From the NCBI GenBank assembly GCA_017520935.1, contig JAFXEF010000009.1, positions 1-61,079 on the forward strand: a stretch of 61,079 bases of DNA, written 5' to 3'. Below the pieces are notes generated by a model, which did not search any database, was not told where the DNA came from, and worked only from the letters and a program-made list of their open reading frames with translations. Below are positions 32,391 through 41,844 of this stretch, one piece after another (within the stretch, counting starts at the first letter, position 1; each line of letters opens with the position of its first letter). A program made the position numbers and the translations under genes. Source of the DNA: Bacteroidaceae bacterium. Lineage in GTDB: Bacteria; Bacteroidota; Bacteroidia; Bacteroidales; Bacteroidaceae.

Positions 32391-33935
32391 TTATTTCTTT
32401 GTTTTAATCCATCCTGTATGGCACATGGTTAGCATACCACCGAAATTGTTGCCTATTAGCCCACTACGGTCGAATGCTAAAGCGCCAGTCAGCAACCAAT
32501 TGTTTTTTCGCTTGGGTTGATAGCTGATTTCTCCCATCATACTGAGCTGTGTGAGAGGATTGGGAAGTGGATCAATGATGGATCCCCAATGCCTGCTCCA
32601 CGAAAACATTATCCGATAATCTATGGTATTGGTCGGCTTCCCATTAAGACCTATATGATGCGAGCGTATGCGTTGGTTGGGTATGGTGAGATTGTGGTTG
32701 TTGTTGTAGGCTGGAGATAGTATATGTGGGTTACATATAGCCATACCCCAATGTTGCCATGATGAATAAAAACTGTGGTTGTAGTATAGGTCGGCTCCTC
32801 CTGTTTGTTCTGGAGTGCTTTCGCTTGAGTTGTGCAGGATTGGTCCGCTTTGGTCTCGCGAAGTGATATATTCGTATACGAGGGTCTGCACAAACTTATT
32901 TTTAGGAAAATAAATCTCTAAGCCATAAAGTCCATCTCTCCATGGAAGGTAAGTGACCCATCCTTTTTCTCCATTTTGATTATAGTGATAATCAAGACCA
33001 AAGAGTCCTGAGTGGTCTTCATAATAATGCTCATAATATGCCTTCATATACCAATCTTCTTTTTCATAATATGTAGCAAAATGCCAACTCCCTAAAATAT
33101 TGCCATTGACGTTTAACTGGTCTATGTTAGGCGAGTCGCTCCCTCCTGCCATTGGAATGATTGCCTTGATGTATTCTTTGTAACCATGTGGAAGATTGTA
33201 GCGCAAGATGTCGCCTTCTGAATGCTTTTCCCAAGTCTTGCCTCCAAATTGGCTATACATTTCTAAGCCAATTTCCACAGAAAAGGGACTCTTGCGTTTG
33301 TTCCCGACCTTCATGAATGCTGTTTTTTCATGAAATAAAATATCCTCGGCATAGCGAGTACCTTGAATCCCATTAGCAGTGAATACTCGTTGGAAAGCAT
33401 CGTCTGTGTGTCTTCCATAACTGAAATGTCCCTTTACCTGCACCCATTTGTTGAACCACCAAGGTATAGTGGTGTATTCGTTGATACCAAACCTCACTTG
33501 AGGTATAGGGCGTGCGTTGGGGGCAAAGGTGAGTCCGCCGCCACTCAAGGTTCGATGCTTGCCTTCGGACCAGCGTTCCTTGCTACCGATACTAATTTCC
33601 CAACAACCATACTTCACGTCGGCGTAGAGCTGCTGTATGTAAAAGGGGGCAGTATAGTTGTAGGCACCGGCCAACTCCACTCCGTAGGCCCATGTGAATT
33701 CCTTCTTATCGTCAAATGTGCGGAATAGGCCTGCGCTGAGGCTGGCGCTGTTGTTCTCCAATGAAGAGAGTCCATGTCGGTTGCTGACCAGCCAAAAAGG
33801 AGCATGCTTGCCAGTTGAGGCTACAATGTAGGTTTGCACCTCATAATTTATTTTACCCCATTCGTCCGTTTGTGCCACCATAGGTAAGATCGCTAACAAA
33901 GGGAAGAAGAGCAATAAATGGTATCTGTTCTTCAT
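32391..33935 (-). CDS. wzi: Capsule assembly protein, Wzi family
   Basis: The 514-residue product has a signal peptide (LLLFFPLLAILPMVAQ) and the start of the Wzi family pattern, KINYEVQTYIVASTGKHAPFWLVSNRHGL, followed by many amphipathic beta strands (an outer-membrane barrel). Wzi binds capsule or exopolysaccharide and helps attach it to the surface. Its promoter is probably copy E of the dispersed element, with the -7 box 20 bp upstream of the start. A collapsed second copy of wzi lies at 41,995-42,466. Confidence 0.9.
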   Translation of the reverse strand: MKNRYHLLLFFPLLAILPMVAQTDEWGKINYEVQTYIVASTGKHAPFWLVSNRHGLSSLENNSASLSAGLFRTFDDKKEFTWAYGVELAGAYNYTAPFYIQQLYADVKYGCWEISIGSKERWSEGKHRTLSGGGLTFAPNARPIPQVRFGINEYTTIPWWFNKWVQVKGHFSYGRHTDDAFQRVFTANGIQGTRYAEDILFHEKTAFMKVGNKRKSPFSVEIGLEMYSQFGGKTWEKHSEGDILRYNLPHGYKEYIKAIIPMAGGSDSPNIDQLNVNGNILGSWHFATYYEKEDWYMKAYYEHYYEDHSGLFGLDYHYNQNGEKGWVTYLPWRDGLYGLEIYFPKNKFVQTLVYEYITSRDQSGPILHNSSESTPEQTGGADLYYNHSFYSSWQHWGMAICNPHILSPAYNNNHNLTIPNQRIRSHHIGLNGKPTNTIDYRIMFSWSRHWGSIIDPLPNPLTQLSMMGEISYQPKRKNNWLLTGALAFDRSGLIGNNFGGMLTMCHTGWIKTKK

Positions 33936-33954
33936 TGTGTTCGTTGTTTTACTG

Positions 33955-34014
33955 CAAAGATACTAATAAACGAGCGAGAAAAACAACGTTAATATTGATT
34001 TTTTTCGCAATGAG
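33955..34014 (-). repeat. Dispersed promoter-bearing element, copy E (wzi)
   Basis: On the minus strand it ends in TATCTTTG (33962-33955). Positions 33955-33976 are identical over 22 bp to copy A at 17732-17753; the central palindrome is a diverged AT-rich CAATATTAACGTTG. It points at wzi, 20 bp before the start codon. Confidence 0.7.
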
Positions 34015-34124
34015 CAAAGGTAGCTTCTAATGGATTGCCTGAAAATGTTAACGTCTGAACTATCAGAACTACTAAATAATCTAAACTTTTGCATAGAGTG
34101 ATGTGATTTCTCGCCGGTTTTGTG

Positions 34125-34132
34125 TAACTTTG
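34125..34132 (+). promoter_or_regulatory. -7 box for ribE
   Basis: TAACTTTG lies 48 bp upstream of the ribE start. No clear -33 box at the usual spacing. No FMN riboswitch structure is apparent in the short leader. Confidence 0.5.
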
Positions 34133-34179
34133 CTCCATAGATCAACTGTATGAGTAATAATTTTAACGGAAAATAACGT

Positions 34180-34788
34180 ATGTTTTCAGGAATAGTGGAA
34201 GAGTGTGCTACTGTAGTGGGTATTGTGAAAGAGCAGGAGAATCTGCATTTGACACTCAAGTGTAGTTTTGTGGGTGAGTTGAAGATAGACCAAAGCGTGT
34301 CGCATAACGGTGTGTGCCTGACCGTGGTAAGCATCCAAGACGGCACCTATACGGTTACCGCTATGAAGGAGACGATAGAACGCTCGAATCTAGGCTACTT
34401 GAATTTGGGCGATGAGGTAAATGTAGAGCGCAGTATGATGATGAATGGCCGTCTCGATGGACATATCGTTCAGGGACATGTGGATCAGACCGCTACTTGT
34501 GTTAAGGTTGAGGATGCCGAAGGTAGTTGGTATTATACCTTTAGATATACATTTGATAAAGGAATGGCACAACGTGGCTACTTTACGGTCGATAAAGGGT
34601 CGGTGACTGTCAATGGAGTGAGTCTTACTGTATGTAACCCGACGGAAAACAGTTTTCAGGTTGCGATTATTCCCTATACTCATGAACATACCAACTTTCA
34701 CAATATAGTAGAGGGAAGTGTGGTGAACCTTGAATTTGACATCATCGGTAAATACATGGCACGTATGGTGTCGCTTACCAATGGCTGA
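34180..34788 (+). CDS. ribE: Riboflavin synthase alpha chain
   Basis: Joins two 6,7-dimethyl-8-ribityllumazine molecules to make riboflavin. The 202-residue protein has the two lumazine-binding repeats: MFSGIVEECATVVG...SVSHNGVCLTVV in the first and GHIVQGHVDQTATC...SVTVNGVSLTVC in the second. Length is normal. It overlaps a nitroreductase gene, so production of the flavin precursor is coupled to a likely FMN-using enzyme. Confidence 0.95.
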   Translation: MFSGIVEECATVVGIVKEQENLHLTLKCSFVGELKIDQSVSHNGVCLTVVSIQDGTYTVTAMKETIERSNLGYLNLGDEVNVERSMMMNGRLDGHIVQGHVDQTATCVKVEDAEGSWYYTFRYTFDKGMAQRGYFTVDKGSVTVNGVSLTVCNPTENSFQVAIIPYTHEHTNFHNIVEGSVVNLEFDIIGKYMARMVSLTNG

Positions 34789-35344
34789 TATGATGAGCGC
34801 TGAGGCCTTTTATCAATTGGTGACTGCACGGCAGAGTGACCGTGCTTATGATACCGACCGTGCAGTAGAACCGGAGAAAGTGCAACGTGTTCTCGAGGCT
34901 GCTCGCCTGTCGCCTTCGGCTTGTAATGGTCAACCTTGGCACTTCATAGTAGTCACCGAAACAAAGCTACGTGAAGATATCGCTCGGTCAATGGTAGGAC
35001 TTGGGCTCAATAAGTGGGCGATACAGGCTCCTGTGCTGGTTCTTATAGTAGAGGAGGCTACCAAAACGACCTCGCTGTTAGGAGGTCTGGTCAAGCACAA
35101 CCACTATCCGCATATCGATTTGGGCATTGCTGCTGCACATCTGACATTGGCAGCCGAGGCAGAGGGCTTAGGCTCATGCATGATTGGCTATTTTGATGAG
35201 AAGAAAATAAAGAGAATGGTAGGTGTGCCACATCACAAGCGCCTGCCGCTAATTGTCACGTTGGGTTATGCTGCTAAGGAAAAACGCTTAAAAAAACGTA
35301 AAGGAATTGGTGAAATAGTTACTTATAATAAGTATAGCGATTAG
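34781..35344 (+). CDS. Nitroreductase family protein (second copy)
   Basis: The 187-residue flavoprotein has MSAEAFYQLVTARQSDRAYD, the FMN-contact segment RLSPSACNGQPWHFIV and AEAEGLGSCMIGYFDEKKIK. The start is placed at ATG 34781, which overlaps the ribE stop by 8 bp; ATGs at 34790 and 34793 are also possible. It should use NAD(P)H and FMN in the cytosol; the substrate is unknown. It is only distantly similar to the nitroreductase at 12.3 kb, so this is not a recent duplication. Confidence 0.9.
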   Translation: MADMMSAEAFYQLVTARQSDRAYDTDRAVEPEKVQRVLEAARLSPSACNGQPWHFIVVTETKLREDIARSMVGLGLNKWAIQAPVLVLIVEEATKTTSLLGGLVKHNHYPHIDLGIAAAHLTLAAEAEGLGSCMIGYFDEKKIKRMVGVPHHKRLPLIVTLGYAAKEKRLKKRKGIGEIVTYNKYSD

Positions 35345-35394
35345 CCGTTTGTGAGAAATCTACCTGAACGAACAAATAAATCTTGATATATATA

Positions 35395-35425
35395 TTGTCG
35401 CGAATAGTTAATTTTACTATATTTG
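35395..35425 (+). promoter_or_regulatory. Promoter of the DUF4332 gene
   Basis: TTG (35395-35397), 20 bp, TATATTTG (35418-35425), about 81 bp before the start codon. Confidence 0.7.
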
Positions 35426-35506
35426 TCAGCAAAAGTATAGCTGCCCAATGATATTGGCCGGTGAGAAATAAAACACAGATTATAAACTTTAAAAGAAACT
35501 ATTATT

Positions 35507-35914
35507 ATGGCTTACAAAGTAGTAGAGATTGAAGGCGTAGGTGCTGCCTATGCAGAGAAGCTGGCTGCTGCCGGTATCAACAAAGTGGAAGAATTGTTAG
35601 CTAAGTGTGCTGCTCCTGCAGGACGTAAGGCTTTGGCCGAGGAGACTGGTATTTCTGACAAACTCATCCTCAAGTGGACAAACCATGCCGACCTTATTCG
35701 TATCCATGGCGTAGGTCCTCAGTTCGCTGAATTGCTTGAGGCTGCCGGGGTAGACACCGTAAAGGAGTTCCGTCATCGCAATGCCGAGAATTTGGCAACC
35801 AAAATGGAAGAAGTTAATGCCGAGAAGAATCTTGTTAACCGTGTTCCCTCTGTAAAGGAACTCGCTAAAATGATTACCGAGGCTGCGGCTCTCGAGGTTG
35901 TCGTTACCTATTAA
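35507..35914 (+). CDS. DUF4332 helix-hairpin-helix protein
   Basis: The 135-residue product has two helix-hairpin-helix-like units: IEGVGAAYAEKLAAAGINKVEELL near the N-terminus and IHGVGPQFAELLEAAGVDTVKEF in the middle. The pattern matches DUF4332, a family related to DNA-binding HhH domains of topoisomerase or polymerase type. No catalytic residues are visible. It may bind DNA non-specifically, but its role is not established. It is a single-gene unit with its own promoter and a long terminator hairpin shared with the helicase gene. Confidence 0.88.
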   Translation: MAYKVVEIEGVGAAYAEKLAAAGINKVEELLAKCAAPAGRKALAEETGISDKLILKWTNHADLIRIHGVGPQFAELLEAAGVDTVKEFRHRNAENLATKMEEVNAEKNLVNRVPSVKELAKMITEAAALEVVVTY

Positions 35915-35927
35915 TATATAATAAGTA

Positions 35928-35970
35928 CAGAACAGAGGGTGTGTTGACACACCCTCTGTTCTGCTTGTAC
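35928..35970. terminator. Long hairpin between DUF4332 gene and helicase gene
   Basis: A perfect 17-bp stem (35928-35944 with 35947-35963, 2-bp loop) lies between convergent genes. It is followed by CTTGTACTT, so a U tract is weak, but position and stability suit a bidirectional terminator. Confidence 0.75.
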
Positions 35971-35996
35971 TTGAAGGCACCTTGGAATCACCGGTT

Positions 35997-38186
35997 TTAT
36001 CGAAAAATCTTTGGATTGTCATCGATGTATTCCTGTACGATAGCAAGTATTTCTTTGCCGAACATCTCCAGTGACTTTCTCCCGAAGCCTGGCATACGGA
36101 GCAGTTCCTTGCCACTGACGGGTAGTTCGTTGACAATGCCGATGAGCGCCTTCTGGGTGAGCACACCGTACACGGGACGCCCCAGTTCCTCGGCTCGGGT
36201 TACGCGCCAGGCGCGAAGCTTACGGAAGAGTTTTGGGTGTTTGATGTCGGAGTTGCGGTCTACCTCTATTTTTTCTGCCGCACGGCTCTTGCGCTCACGT
36301 TTTGCGGGCTGCTCGGCATTGAGCAGACCCACCGCTTTCTCTTTGAGATAAGCAGTAACGCTGAATCCACAGGCAATTACACGGGTTAGGAGGTGGCGCT
36401 TCTGTGCGAAGGACTGTTGTAGGGCATATACAGATTCGGTGATGCGCTCTTTTATCTCTTTGTTGTCGCTGTCGAGGCGTGTGCGATCGATGAGGGGCTT
36501 GAGTAGGGAATCGAGTTGGCTGGCGAAGTAGACTGCTGCCTTATGGATGCGTTCGGTAAGGTGGCGGTCGGTGTCGTAGTCCTCTGTCTGCATTACCAAT
36601 GTGGCGTATTGGCGGTAGAAGGTGCCCGAAACGGCGGTAATATCGCGGGCAAACAGTTCGTCTACCTGCTTGTACATCTTCAGGAGCAAAGGATATACCT
36701 TGTAAAGATGCTCGTCTATAAGACGCAACACGCGGTGGAAGTCCCACTCCAGTTCCTTGAACGTGAAGAGTTCAGTAAGTTGGTATAGGTAGTAATCGCG
36801 CTGTAGCGTGGTCAGACTGTCGGCTGTGTGGCGTGCCTGTTCCAACTCCACATTCATATAGTTGCTTACAGCCGTATCGGTGAGTATAGCTGAAGCCGTG
36901 AGAGGGGCGGTAAGTACCAGCCCGTCAAGCGACCGCAGGCGGCTGAGTGCTACATAGACCTGCCCAACTGCAAAAGCTGCATTGACATCGAGCACGGCGT
37001 GATTGAATGTCAAGCCTTGGCTTTTGTGTATGGTGATGGCCCATGCTAAGCGTAGGGGGTATTGTCGAAACTCGCCCTCTATCTCTTCGCGTATCTCCTT
37101 GGTATCCTTGTCGATGACGTAATGGGCGTTGGTCCATACTTCGGGCTCAACCTCCACCTCCGTGTTGTCTTCGAGCCCGCGCACGCATATCTTGGAACCG
37201 TCGACATAGGTTACCTCACCGAGCTTACCATTGTAGTAACGCGAGCCTTGGCTGTCGTTTTTGAGGAACATCACCTGGCACCCTTTCTTGAGCACAAGTG
37301 TCTCTTCGGCAGGATAGGAAGTCTCGGGAAAACTACCCGTCACCTTGGCCTTGAAGGAGAAACGTAGAGTCTTGAGCGCATTCATACGCTCCTCGTTGTA
37401 GCAGTTGGCAGTGGCATTGTGGGTTGTGAGGCGGATGGTGCCTTCAGATAATTCTGAATTCTGAGTCCTAAATTCTGGGTGTTCGGAGAACCTGGAGTCG
37501 ACTCCGATACTTCGGCCATTTAGCAGGGCAAGGCTCTCTGGCGTGAGGCGATTCTCGCGCACCTCATTCAATATCTTTATAAAGGTGCGGTCGGTCTGAC
37601 GATATACGTGCTGTAGCTCAATGGTCACATGCTGGGTCTGTTGCAAGGCAAGGCTACCGAAGAAGTAGGGCGTGGTATAGTACTCGCGCAGTAGTGTCCA
37701 CTCACTATCCTTCACTACGGGAGCCAGTTGGCTGAGATCACCAATCATCAGTAGTTGCACTCCGCCGAAGGGGCGGTTTCTGTCTTTGTGAAGGCGCAGT
37801 ACGGCATCTATCTGGTCAAGGAGGTCGGCACGTACCATAGATATCTCATCGATGACGAGGAGGTCAAGCGTGCGGATGATATTCTTCTTCTCTTTGCTGA
37901 AGCGGTACTTCTCGTCGCTGCTCCGAAACGAGGTGTTGGGGATATATGGGGCGAGAGGAAACTGGAAGAAGGAGTGTATGGTGACTCCGCCGGCATTGAT
38001 GGCTGCCACACCCGTTGGAGCCACTACCACCATGCGCTTGGGCGAACGCTCCTTGAGCCGACGTAGAAAAGTTGTCTTTCCCGTCCCAGCCTTGCCGGTG
38101 AGAAAGACATTGACACCAGTGCGCTCTACAAACTGCCACGCAAGGTTAAGTTCGTGGTTTATGTTCTTGTCGTCTATAGCACCCAT
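35997..38186 (-). CDS. PIF1/RecD-like ATP-dependent helicase with C-terminal HRDC-like domain
   Basis: The 729-residue protein has superfamily 1B helicase motifs: Walker A LTGKAGTGKTTF (31-39 core), VVVAPTGVAAINAGG (Ia), LLVIDEISMVRADLLDQID (II), LMIGDLSQLAPVV (III), LAWAITIHKSQGLTF (V) and VYVALSRLRSLDGL (VI). The C-terminus has a helical region and an HRDC/RQC-like tail, MPGFGRKSLEMFGKEIL. It likely unwinds DNA with 5'-3' polarity in repair or replication. Residues about 236-247 (SEHPEFRTQNSELSE) are coded by a heptanucleotide array inserted between conserved motifs. Confidence 0.9.
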   Translation of the reverse strand: MGAIDDKNINHELNLAWQFVERTGVNVFLTGKAGTGKTTFLRRLKERSPKRMVVVAPTGVAAINAGGVTIHSFFQFPLAPYIPNTSFRSSDEKYRFSKEKKNIIRTLDLLVIDEISMVRADLLDQIDAVLRLHKDRNRPFGGVQLLMIGDLSQLAPVVKDSEWTLLREYYTTPYFFGSLALQQTQHVTIELQHVYRQTDRTFIKILNEVRENRLTPESLALLNGRSIGVDSRFSEHPEFRTQNSELSEGTIRLTTHNATANCYNEERMNALKTLRFSFKAKVTGSFPETSYPAEETLVLKKGCQVMFLKNDSQGSRYYNGKLGEVTYVDGSKICVRGLEDNTEVEVEPEVWTNAHYVIDKDTKEIREEIEGEFRQYPLRLAWAITIHKSQGLTFNHAVLDVNAAFAVGQVYVALSRLRSLDGLVLTAPLTASAILTDTAVSNYMNVELEQARHTADSLTTLQRDYYLYQLTELFTFKELEWDFHRVLRLIDEHLYKVYPLLLKMYKQVDELFARDITAVSGTFYRQYATLVMQTEDYDTDRHLTERIHKAAVYFASQLDSLLKPLIDRTRLDSDNKEIKERITESVYALQQSFAQKRHLLTRVIACGFSVTAYLKEKAVGLLNAEQPAKRERKSRAAEKIEVDRNSDIKHPKLFRKLRAWRVTRAEELGRPVYGVLTQKALIGIVNELPVSGKELLRMPGFGRKSLEMFGKEILAIVQEYIDDNPKIFR
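37448..37479. repeat. In-frame heptanucleotide array in the helicase gene
   Basis: 7-bp units (plus strand) TAATTCT, GAATTCT, GAGTCCT and AAATTCT. Read on the coding strand they give EFRTQNSELSE. The insertion lies between motif III and motif IV regions, in a likely surface loop. Confidence 0.8.
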
Positions 38187-38277
38187 ATTCTTGCTACAAA
38201 CTTACATAAAAAAAACGGTTTTCATGCAAATAAACCCAAATTTCTTTATCTTTATGGCTTCGTCAGGAGGAATCTTT

Positions 38278-38340
38278 CACTCGCTGTGAAAAATATTCAA
38301 GTAAGCTTGATGTTATTTCGCTCGCTTATCCGTATCTTTA
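38278..38340 (+). repeat. Dispersed promoter-bearing element, copy D (GH5 mannanase)
   Basis: Runs CACTCGCTGTGAAAAATATT, imperfect palindrome TCAAGTAAGCTTGA, TGTTATTTCGCTCGC, then TATCTTTA (38333-38340). It aligns along nearly its whole length with copy A reversed. It points at the mannanase gene, 20 bp before the start codon. Confidence 0.75.
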
Positions 38341-38359
38341 CAGCAAAATACATTTAATT

Positions 38360-39652
38360 ATGAACGTCAAACTACTGAAAGCACTAACCGCGGTTCTGCT
38401 CTCCGCCATTATATGTGGGTGCAGCGATCCTGCAACCGTACATCACATTACCACTGAAGGCACTCGACTCATCAAAAACGGCAAGCCCTATCGCTATATA
38501 GGATGCAATATTTGGTATGCTTCCATTCTCGGTTCTACGGGTATGGGAGGTGACCGCGAACGACTATGCCATGAACTGGACCAACTGAAGGATCTGGGTA
38601 TTACCAATGTGCGTATACTCTCTGGTCCCGATGCCGGTAGCTTGTTGGCCAATCCCGCCAGACCCTACCTGCAAACAGCTTCAGGCGTACTCAACGACAC
38701 CATTTTGAAGGGATTGGACTATGTCATCACTGAACTGGAGAAGCGTAATATGGATGCCGTCATTTACCTCAATAATGCATGGGACTGGAGCGGAGGATAC
38801 GGATTCTACCTCAAGGAGTGCGGATATGGCGATTCGCCCAATGCCAATGTTGAGGGGGGGTATGACCGCTATGTGGACTATTGCGCTGACTTCTCGCGTG
38901 ACACTATAGCACAAGGACTATACTATAAATATATAGAGCAGATAGTTTCACGGCGCAACAGTATCAGCGGTCGTCTTTACAAGGACGAGCCGGCCATCAT
39001 GGCTTGGCAACTATGCAATGAGCCGCGCCCCTTTGCCCGCGACAGCGGGACCAAAGAGATGTTTGCCCATTGGATAGCACGTGCAGCAGCACTTATCAAG
39101 AGTATCGACCCCAATCATCTGGTATCGACAGGTAGTGAGGGCTCCGTCGGGTGTGAAGCCGATGTGGAGCTCTGTGAACGTATGCATGCTGACTCTAACA
39201 TTGACTATCTGACCATACACATCTGGCCTGTCAACTGGGGATGGGCACCACGCACTAACCCTGACAGCGGTATCGACAATGCTTGTGCCAAGAGTACTCA
39301 GTACATTGCCCTGCACGCCGAGATGGCCAATCGTCTGGGAAAGCCGCTTGTGATAGAGGAGTTCGGCTACTCACGCCAAGGCAACAAGTCTGGTGTAGGT
39401 GCCCCCACCGGCAGTCGCGACCGCTTCTACAACCATATCTTCAGCGAAGTGAAACGCAGCATTGCTACTGGTGGCCCCATTGCCGGATGTAATTTCTGGG
39501 GATGGAGCGGTAGCGGACGCCCCAGCCAAGAGGTGTGGCAGGCTGGCGATGACTACCTGTGCGACCCTCCCCACGAACCTCAAGGATGGTACTCGGTTTT
39601 TGATTGCGACACGACAACGATAGCTGTCATCAGAAAATATAGTCACTTGTAA
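38360..39652 (+). CDS. GH5 (mannanase-type) lipoprotein
   Basis: The 430-residue product has a lipobox, LLSAIICGC, so it is lipid-anchored. The mature domain is a GH5 (beta/alpha)8 barrel of the GH5_7 endo-beta-1,4-mannanase type: RIL after the N-terminal strand, acid/base Glu in WQLCNEPRP, HIWPVNWGW and the nucleophile Glu in VIEEFGYSR. It would cut beta-mannan outside the cytoplasm. A GH92 alpha-mannosidase follows 17 bp later, so the operon seems devoted to mannose-containing glycans. No SusC/SusD pair is beside it. Confidence 0.9.
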   Translation: MNVKLLKALTAVLLSAIICGCSDPATVHHITTEGTRLIKNGKPYRYIGCNIWYASILGSTGMGGDRERLCHELDQLKDLGITNVRILSGPDAGSLLANPARPYLQTASGVLNDTILKGLDYVITELEKRNMDAVIYLNNAWDWSGGYGFYLKECGYGDSPNANVEGGYDRYVDYCADFSRDTIAQGLYYKYIEQIVSRRNSISGRLYKDEPAIMAWQLCNEPRPFARDSGTKEMFAHWIARAAALIKSIDPNHLVSTGSEGSVGCEADVELCERMHADSNIDYLTIHIWPVNWGWAPRTNPDSGIDNACAKSTQYIALHAEMANRLGKPLVIEEFGYSRQGNKSGVGAPTGSRDRFYNHIFSEVKRSIATGGPIAGCNFWGWSGSGRPSQEVWQAGDDYLCDPPHEPQGWYSVFDCDTTTIAVIRKYSHL

Positions 39653-39669
39653 GATTTAAAAAACACAGA

Positions 39670-41844
39670 ATGATGCGACCGATGAAGAATTTATATTATA
39701 TAGGGATTGTCCTATTGACTTTGGTCTCATGTAACAGTCAACCTGAGCAGAAATGGCTTACCGATTATGTGAATCCACTCATCGGTAGTGGCGGACATGG
39801 ACACGTGTTTGTAGGTGCCAGTGTCCCCTTCGGTATGGTGCAGCTGGGGCCTACGAGTATCAGCCAAACGTGGGACTGGTGCTCGGGTTACCATCAGGAT
39901 GAAGCTTCTGTGATAGGCTTCTCACATACACATCTCAGTGGTACCGGCATTGGTGACTTGTTTGATGTGACCGTGATGCCCGTGACAGGCGAAGTAATCT
40001 ATGCACGAGGCAATATCGAAGAGCCTGAAAGCGGTCTGTGGTCAATGGCCGATCGCACACAAGAAATCGCTGAGGCAGGCTACTATGCTGTGCCTTTGAC
40101 ACGCTATGGCATCAAGGCCGAACTGACTGCTACGTCTCGTGTAGGCATGCACCGCTACACCTTTCCCGAGGCTACAGATGCCGCTATTGTCATCGATTTG
40201 CAAAACGGTGGTTGCTGGGATCGCACCACAGAGGCCTTTATGCAAGCTGAGGGCGATAACCGTATTGTGGGCTACCGCCGTTCAAGAGGATGGGCAGCCG
40301 ACCAGCACGTATACTTCGTAGCCGAACTGAGCAAGCCCTTCAGTAACTTCACACTGAACGACCCCGACAACCTATATGGTCGTGTCTCTTTCGCTACGGT
40401 GCAGGGAGAAGAAGTATTGATGAAGGTAGCTATCTCGCCCGTCAGCATCGATGGTGCACGGCTTGCTATTCAAAGCGAAATGCCCGGTTGGGACTTTGAT
40501 GTCACACGTGAGGATGCCCGTAGACTCTGGAACAACGAACTGGGACGTATACGTATAGAGAGCCCATGCGATGAATTGAAACGTGTCTTTTACACCGCCA
40601 TGTATCACACCATGATGGCACCCGCCCTTTTCAGTGATGTGGACGGTAAGTACCGCGGTGCTGATGGTAACATCTATCATTGCCCCACACCGCGCTATAC
40701 CAACTTCTCGCTGTGGGACACCTATCGTGCCAAGCAGCCCCTGATGACCATCATGCAGCCCGAGAAGGCAGGCCAGTTCGTGGCTTCTATGATTGATATC
40801 TGTGACCGTCAGGGCGACCTCCCTGTATGGCATCTATGGGGCAATGAGACAAATTGCATGGTGGGTGACCCTGGCATACCTGTCGTGGCCGATGCCATTG
40901 TCAAGGGTATCGGTGGGTTTGACCGTGAACGGGCCTTCGAAGCCATCAAGCAGACTGCCGCCAATCCTGAGCGAGGCAAGGATTTGCGCCACACCTACGG
41001 CTATATCCCCTGTAACCTATTTAACGAAGCGGTAGCCTATGATATGGAGTATGCTTTGGCCGACGGTGCCGCAGCTAATGCTGCCAAGGCGTTGGACAGG
41101 CTGGAAGACTACGAATACTTCACTCGCATGAGCCACTCGTACCGCACCTACTTTGACCCGGCCATTGGATTCATCCGGGGTGTCGATGACAAGGGGGAGT
41201 TCCGTACTCCTTTCAACCCCTATTACGCCTCGCATCGTGCCGACGACTACTGCGAGGGTAATGCTTGGCAATACACCTGGCTCGTGCCGCATGATATGGC
41301 TGAATATGCAGCAATGTTTGGCAGTCGAGAAGCCTGCATAGCCCGCCTTGACTCCCTGTTCCTTGCTCCCTCAACCATTGCAGGCGACCCCTCGCCCGAC
41401 ATTTCGGGTATGATAGGTCAGTTTGCTCACGGCAACGAGCCAAGTCACCACATCCTCTATCTGTATGCCATGCTGGGCGAGTCCCACAAGACAGCCAAAA
41501 GGGTGCGCGAAGTGATGAAAACCCAATACCACGCGGCTCCTGACGGCCTCTCGGGTAACGAAGATATGGGGCAGATGTCTGCCTGGTATATCCTCTCGGC
41601 CTTAGGACTCTACGAGGTGGAGCCTGCCAGCGGTAGATATTGGTTTGGTTCGCCTATCATAGACCGTGCTGAGCTAACGGTAGAAGGAGGTACCTTTTCT
41701 ATAAAAGTCATCAATAACAGTGCGGAAAATATCTATATTAAAAGTGCAGAACTAAACGGTCAGCCCTACATTCTACCTTATATAAATCACTCAGACATAG
41801 CTATAGGTGGAACATTGACGTTGGTGATGAGCAACGAACCATGA
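39670..41844 (+). CDS. GH92 alpha-mannosidase lipoprotein
   Basis: The 724-residue product has a lipobox (LLTLVSC) and the full GH92 layout: WLTDYVNPLIGSGGHGHVFVGASVPFGMVQLGP at the start, GFSHTHLSGTG, SLWDTYRA, and the late GNEDMGQMSAWYILSALGLYEVEP with the catalytic acid and Ca2+-binding region. GH92 enzymes are exo-acting, calcium-dependent alpha-mannosidases that trim N-glycans or yeast mannan. ATG 39682 is an alternative start. Together with the GH5 gene it forms a small glycan-use operon. Confidence 0.93.
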   Translation: MMRPMKNLYYIGIVLLTLVSCNSQPEQKWLTDYVNPLIGSGGHGHVFVGASVPFGMVQLGPTSISQTWDWCSGYHQDEASVIGFSHTHLSGTGIGDLFDVTVMPVTGEVIYARGNIEEPESGLWSMADRTQEIAEAGYYAVPLTRYGIKAELTATSRVGMHRYTFPEATDAAIVIDLQNGGCWDRTTEAFMQAEGDNRIVGYRRSRGWAADQHVYFVAELSKPFSNFTLNDPDNLYGRVSFATVQGEEVLMKVAISPVSIDGARLAIQSEMPGWDFDVTREDARRLWNNELGRIRIESPCDELKRVFYTAMYHTMMAPALFSDVDGKYRGADGNIYHCPTPRYTNFSLWDTYRAKQPLMTIMQPEKAGQFVASMIDICDRQGDLPVWHLWGNETNCMVGDPGIPVVADAIVKGIGGFDRERAFEAIKQTAANPERGKDLRHTYGYIPCNLFNEAVAYDMEYALADGAAANAAKALDRLEDYEYFTRMSHSYRTYFDPAIGFIRGVDDKGEFRTPFNPYYASHRADDYCEGNAWQYTWLVPHDMAEYAAMFGSREACIARLDSLFLAPSTIAGDPSPDISGMIGQFAHGNEPSHHILYLYAMLGESHKTAKRVREVMKTQYHAAPDGLSGNEDMGQMSAWYILSALGLYEVEPASGRYWFGSPIIDRAELTVEGGTFSIKVINNSAENIYIKSAELNGQPYILPYINHSDIAIGGTLTLVMSNEP

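Noticed and set aside
34120..34180. FMN riboswitch before ribE
   Set aside because: The leader is under 50 nt and lacks the conserved RFN-element blocks.
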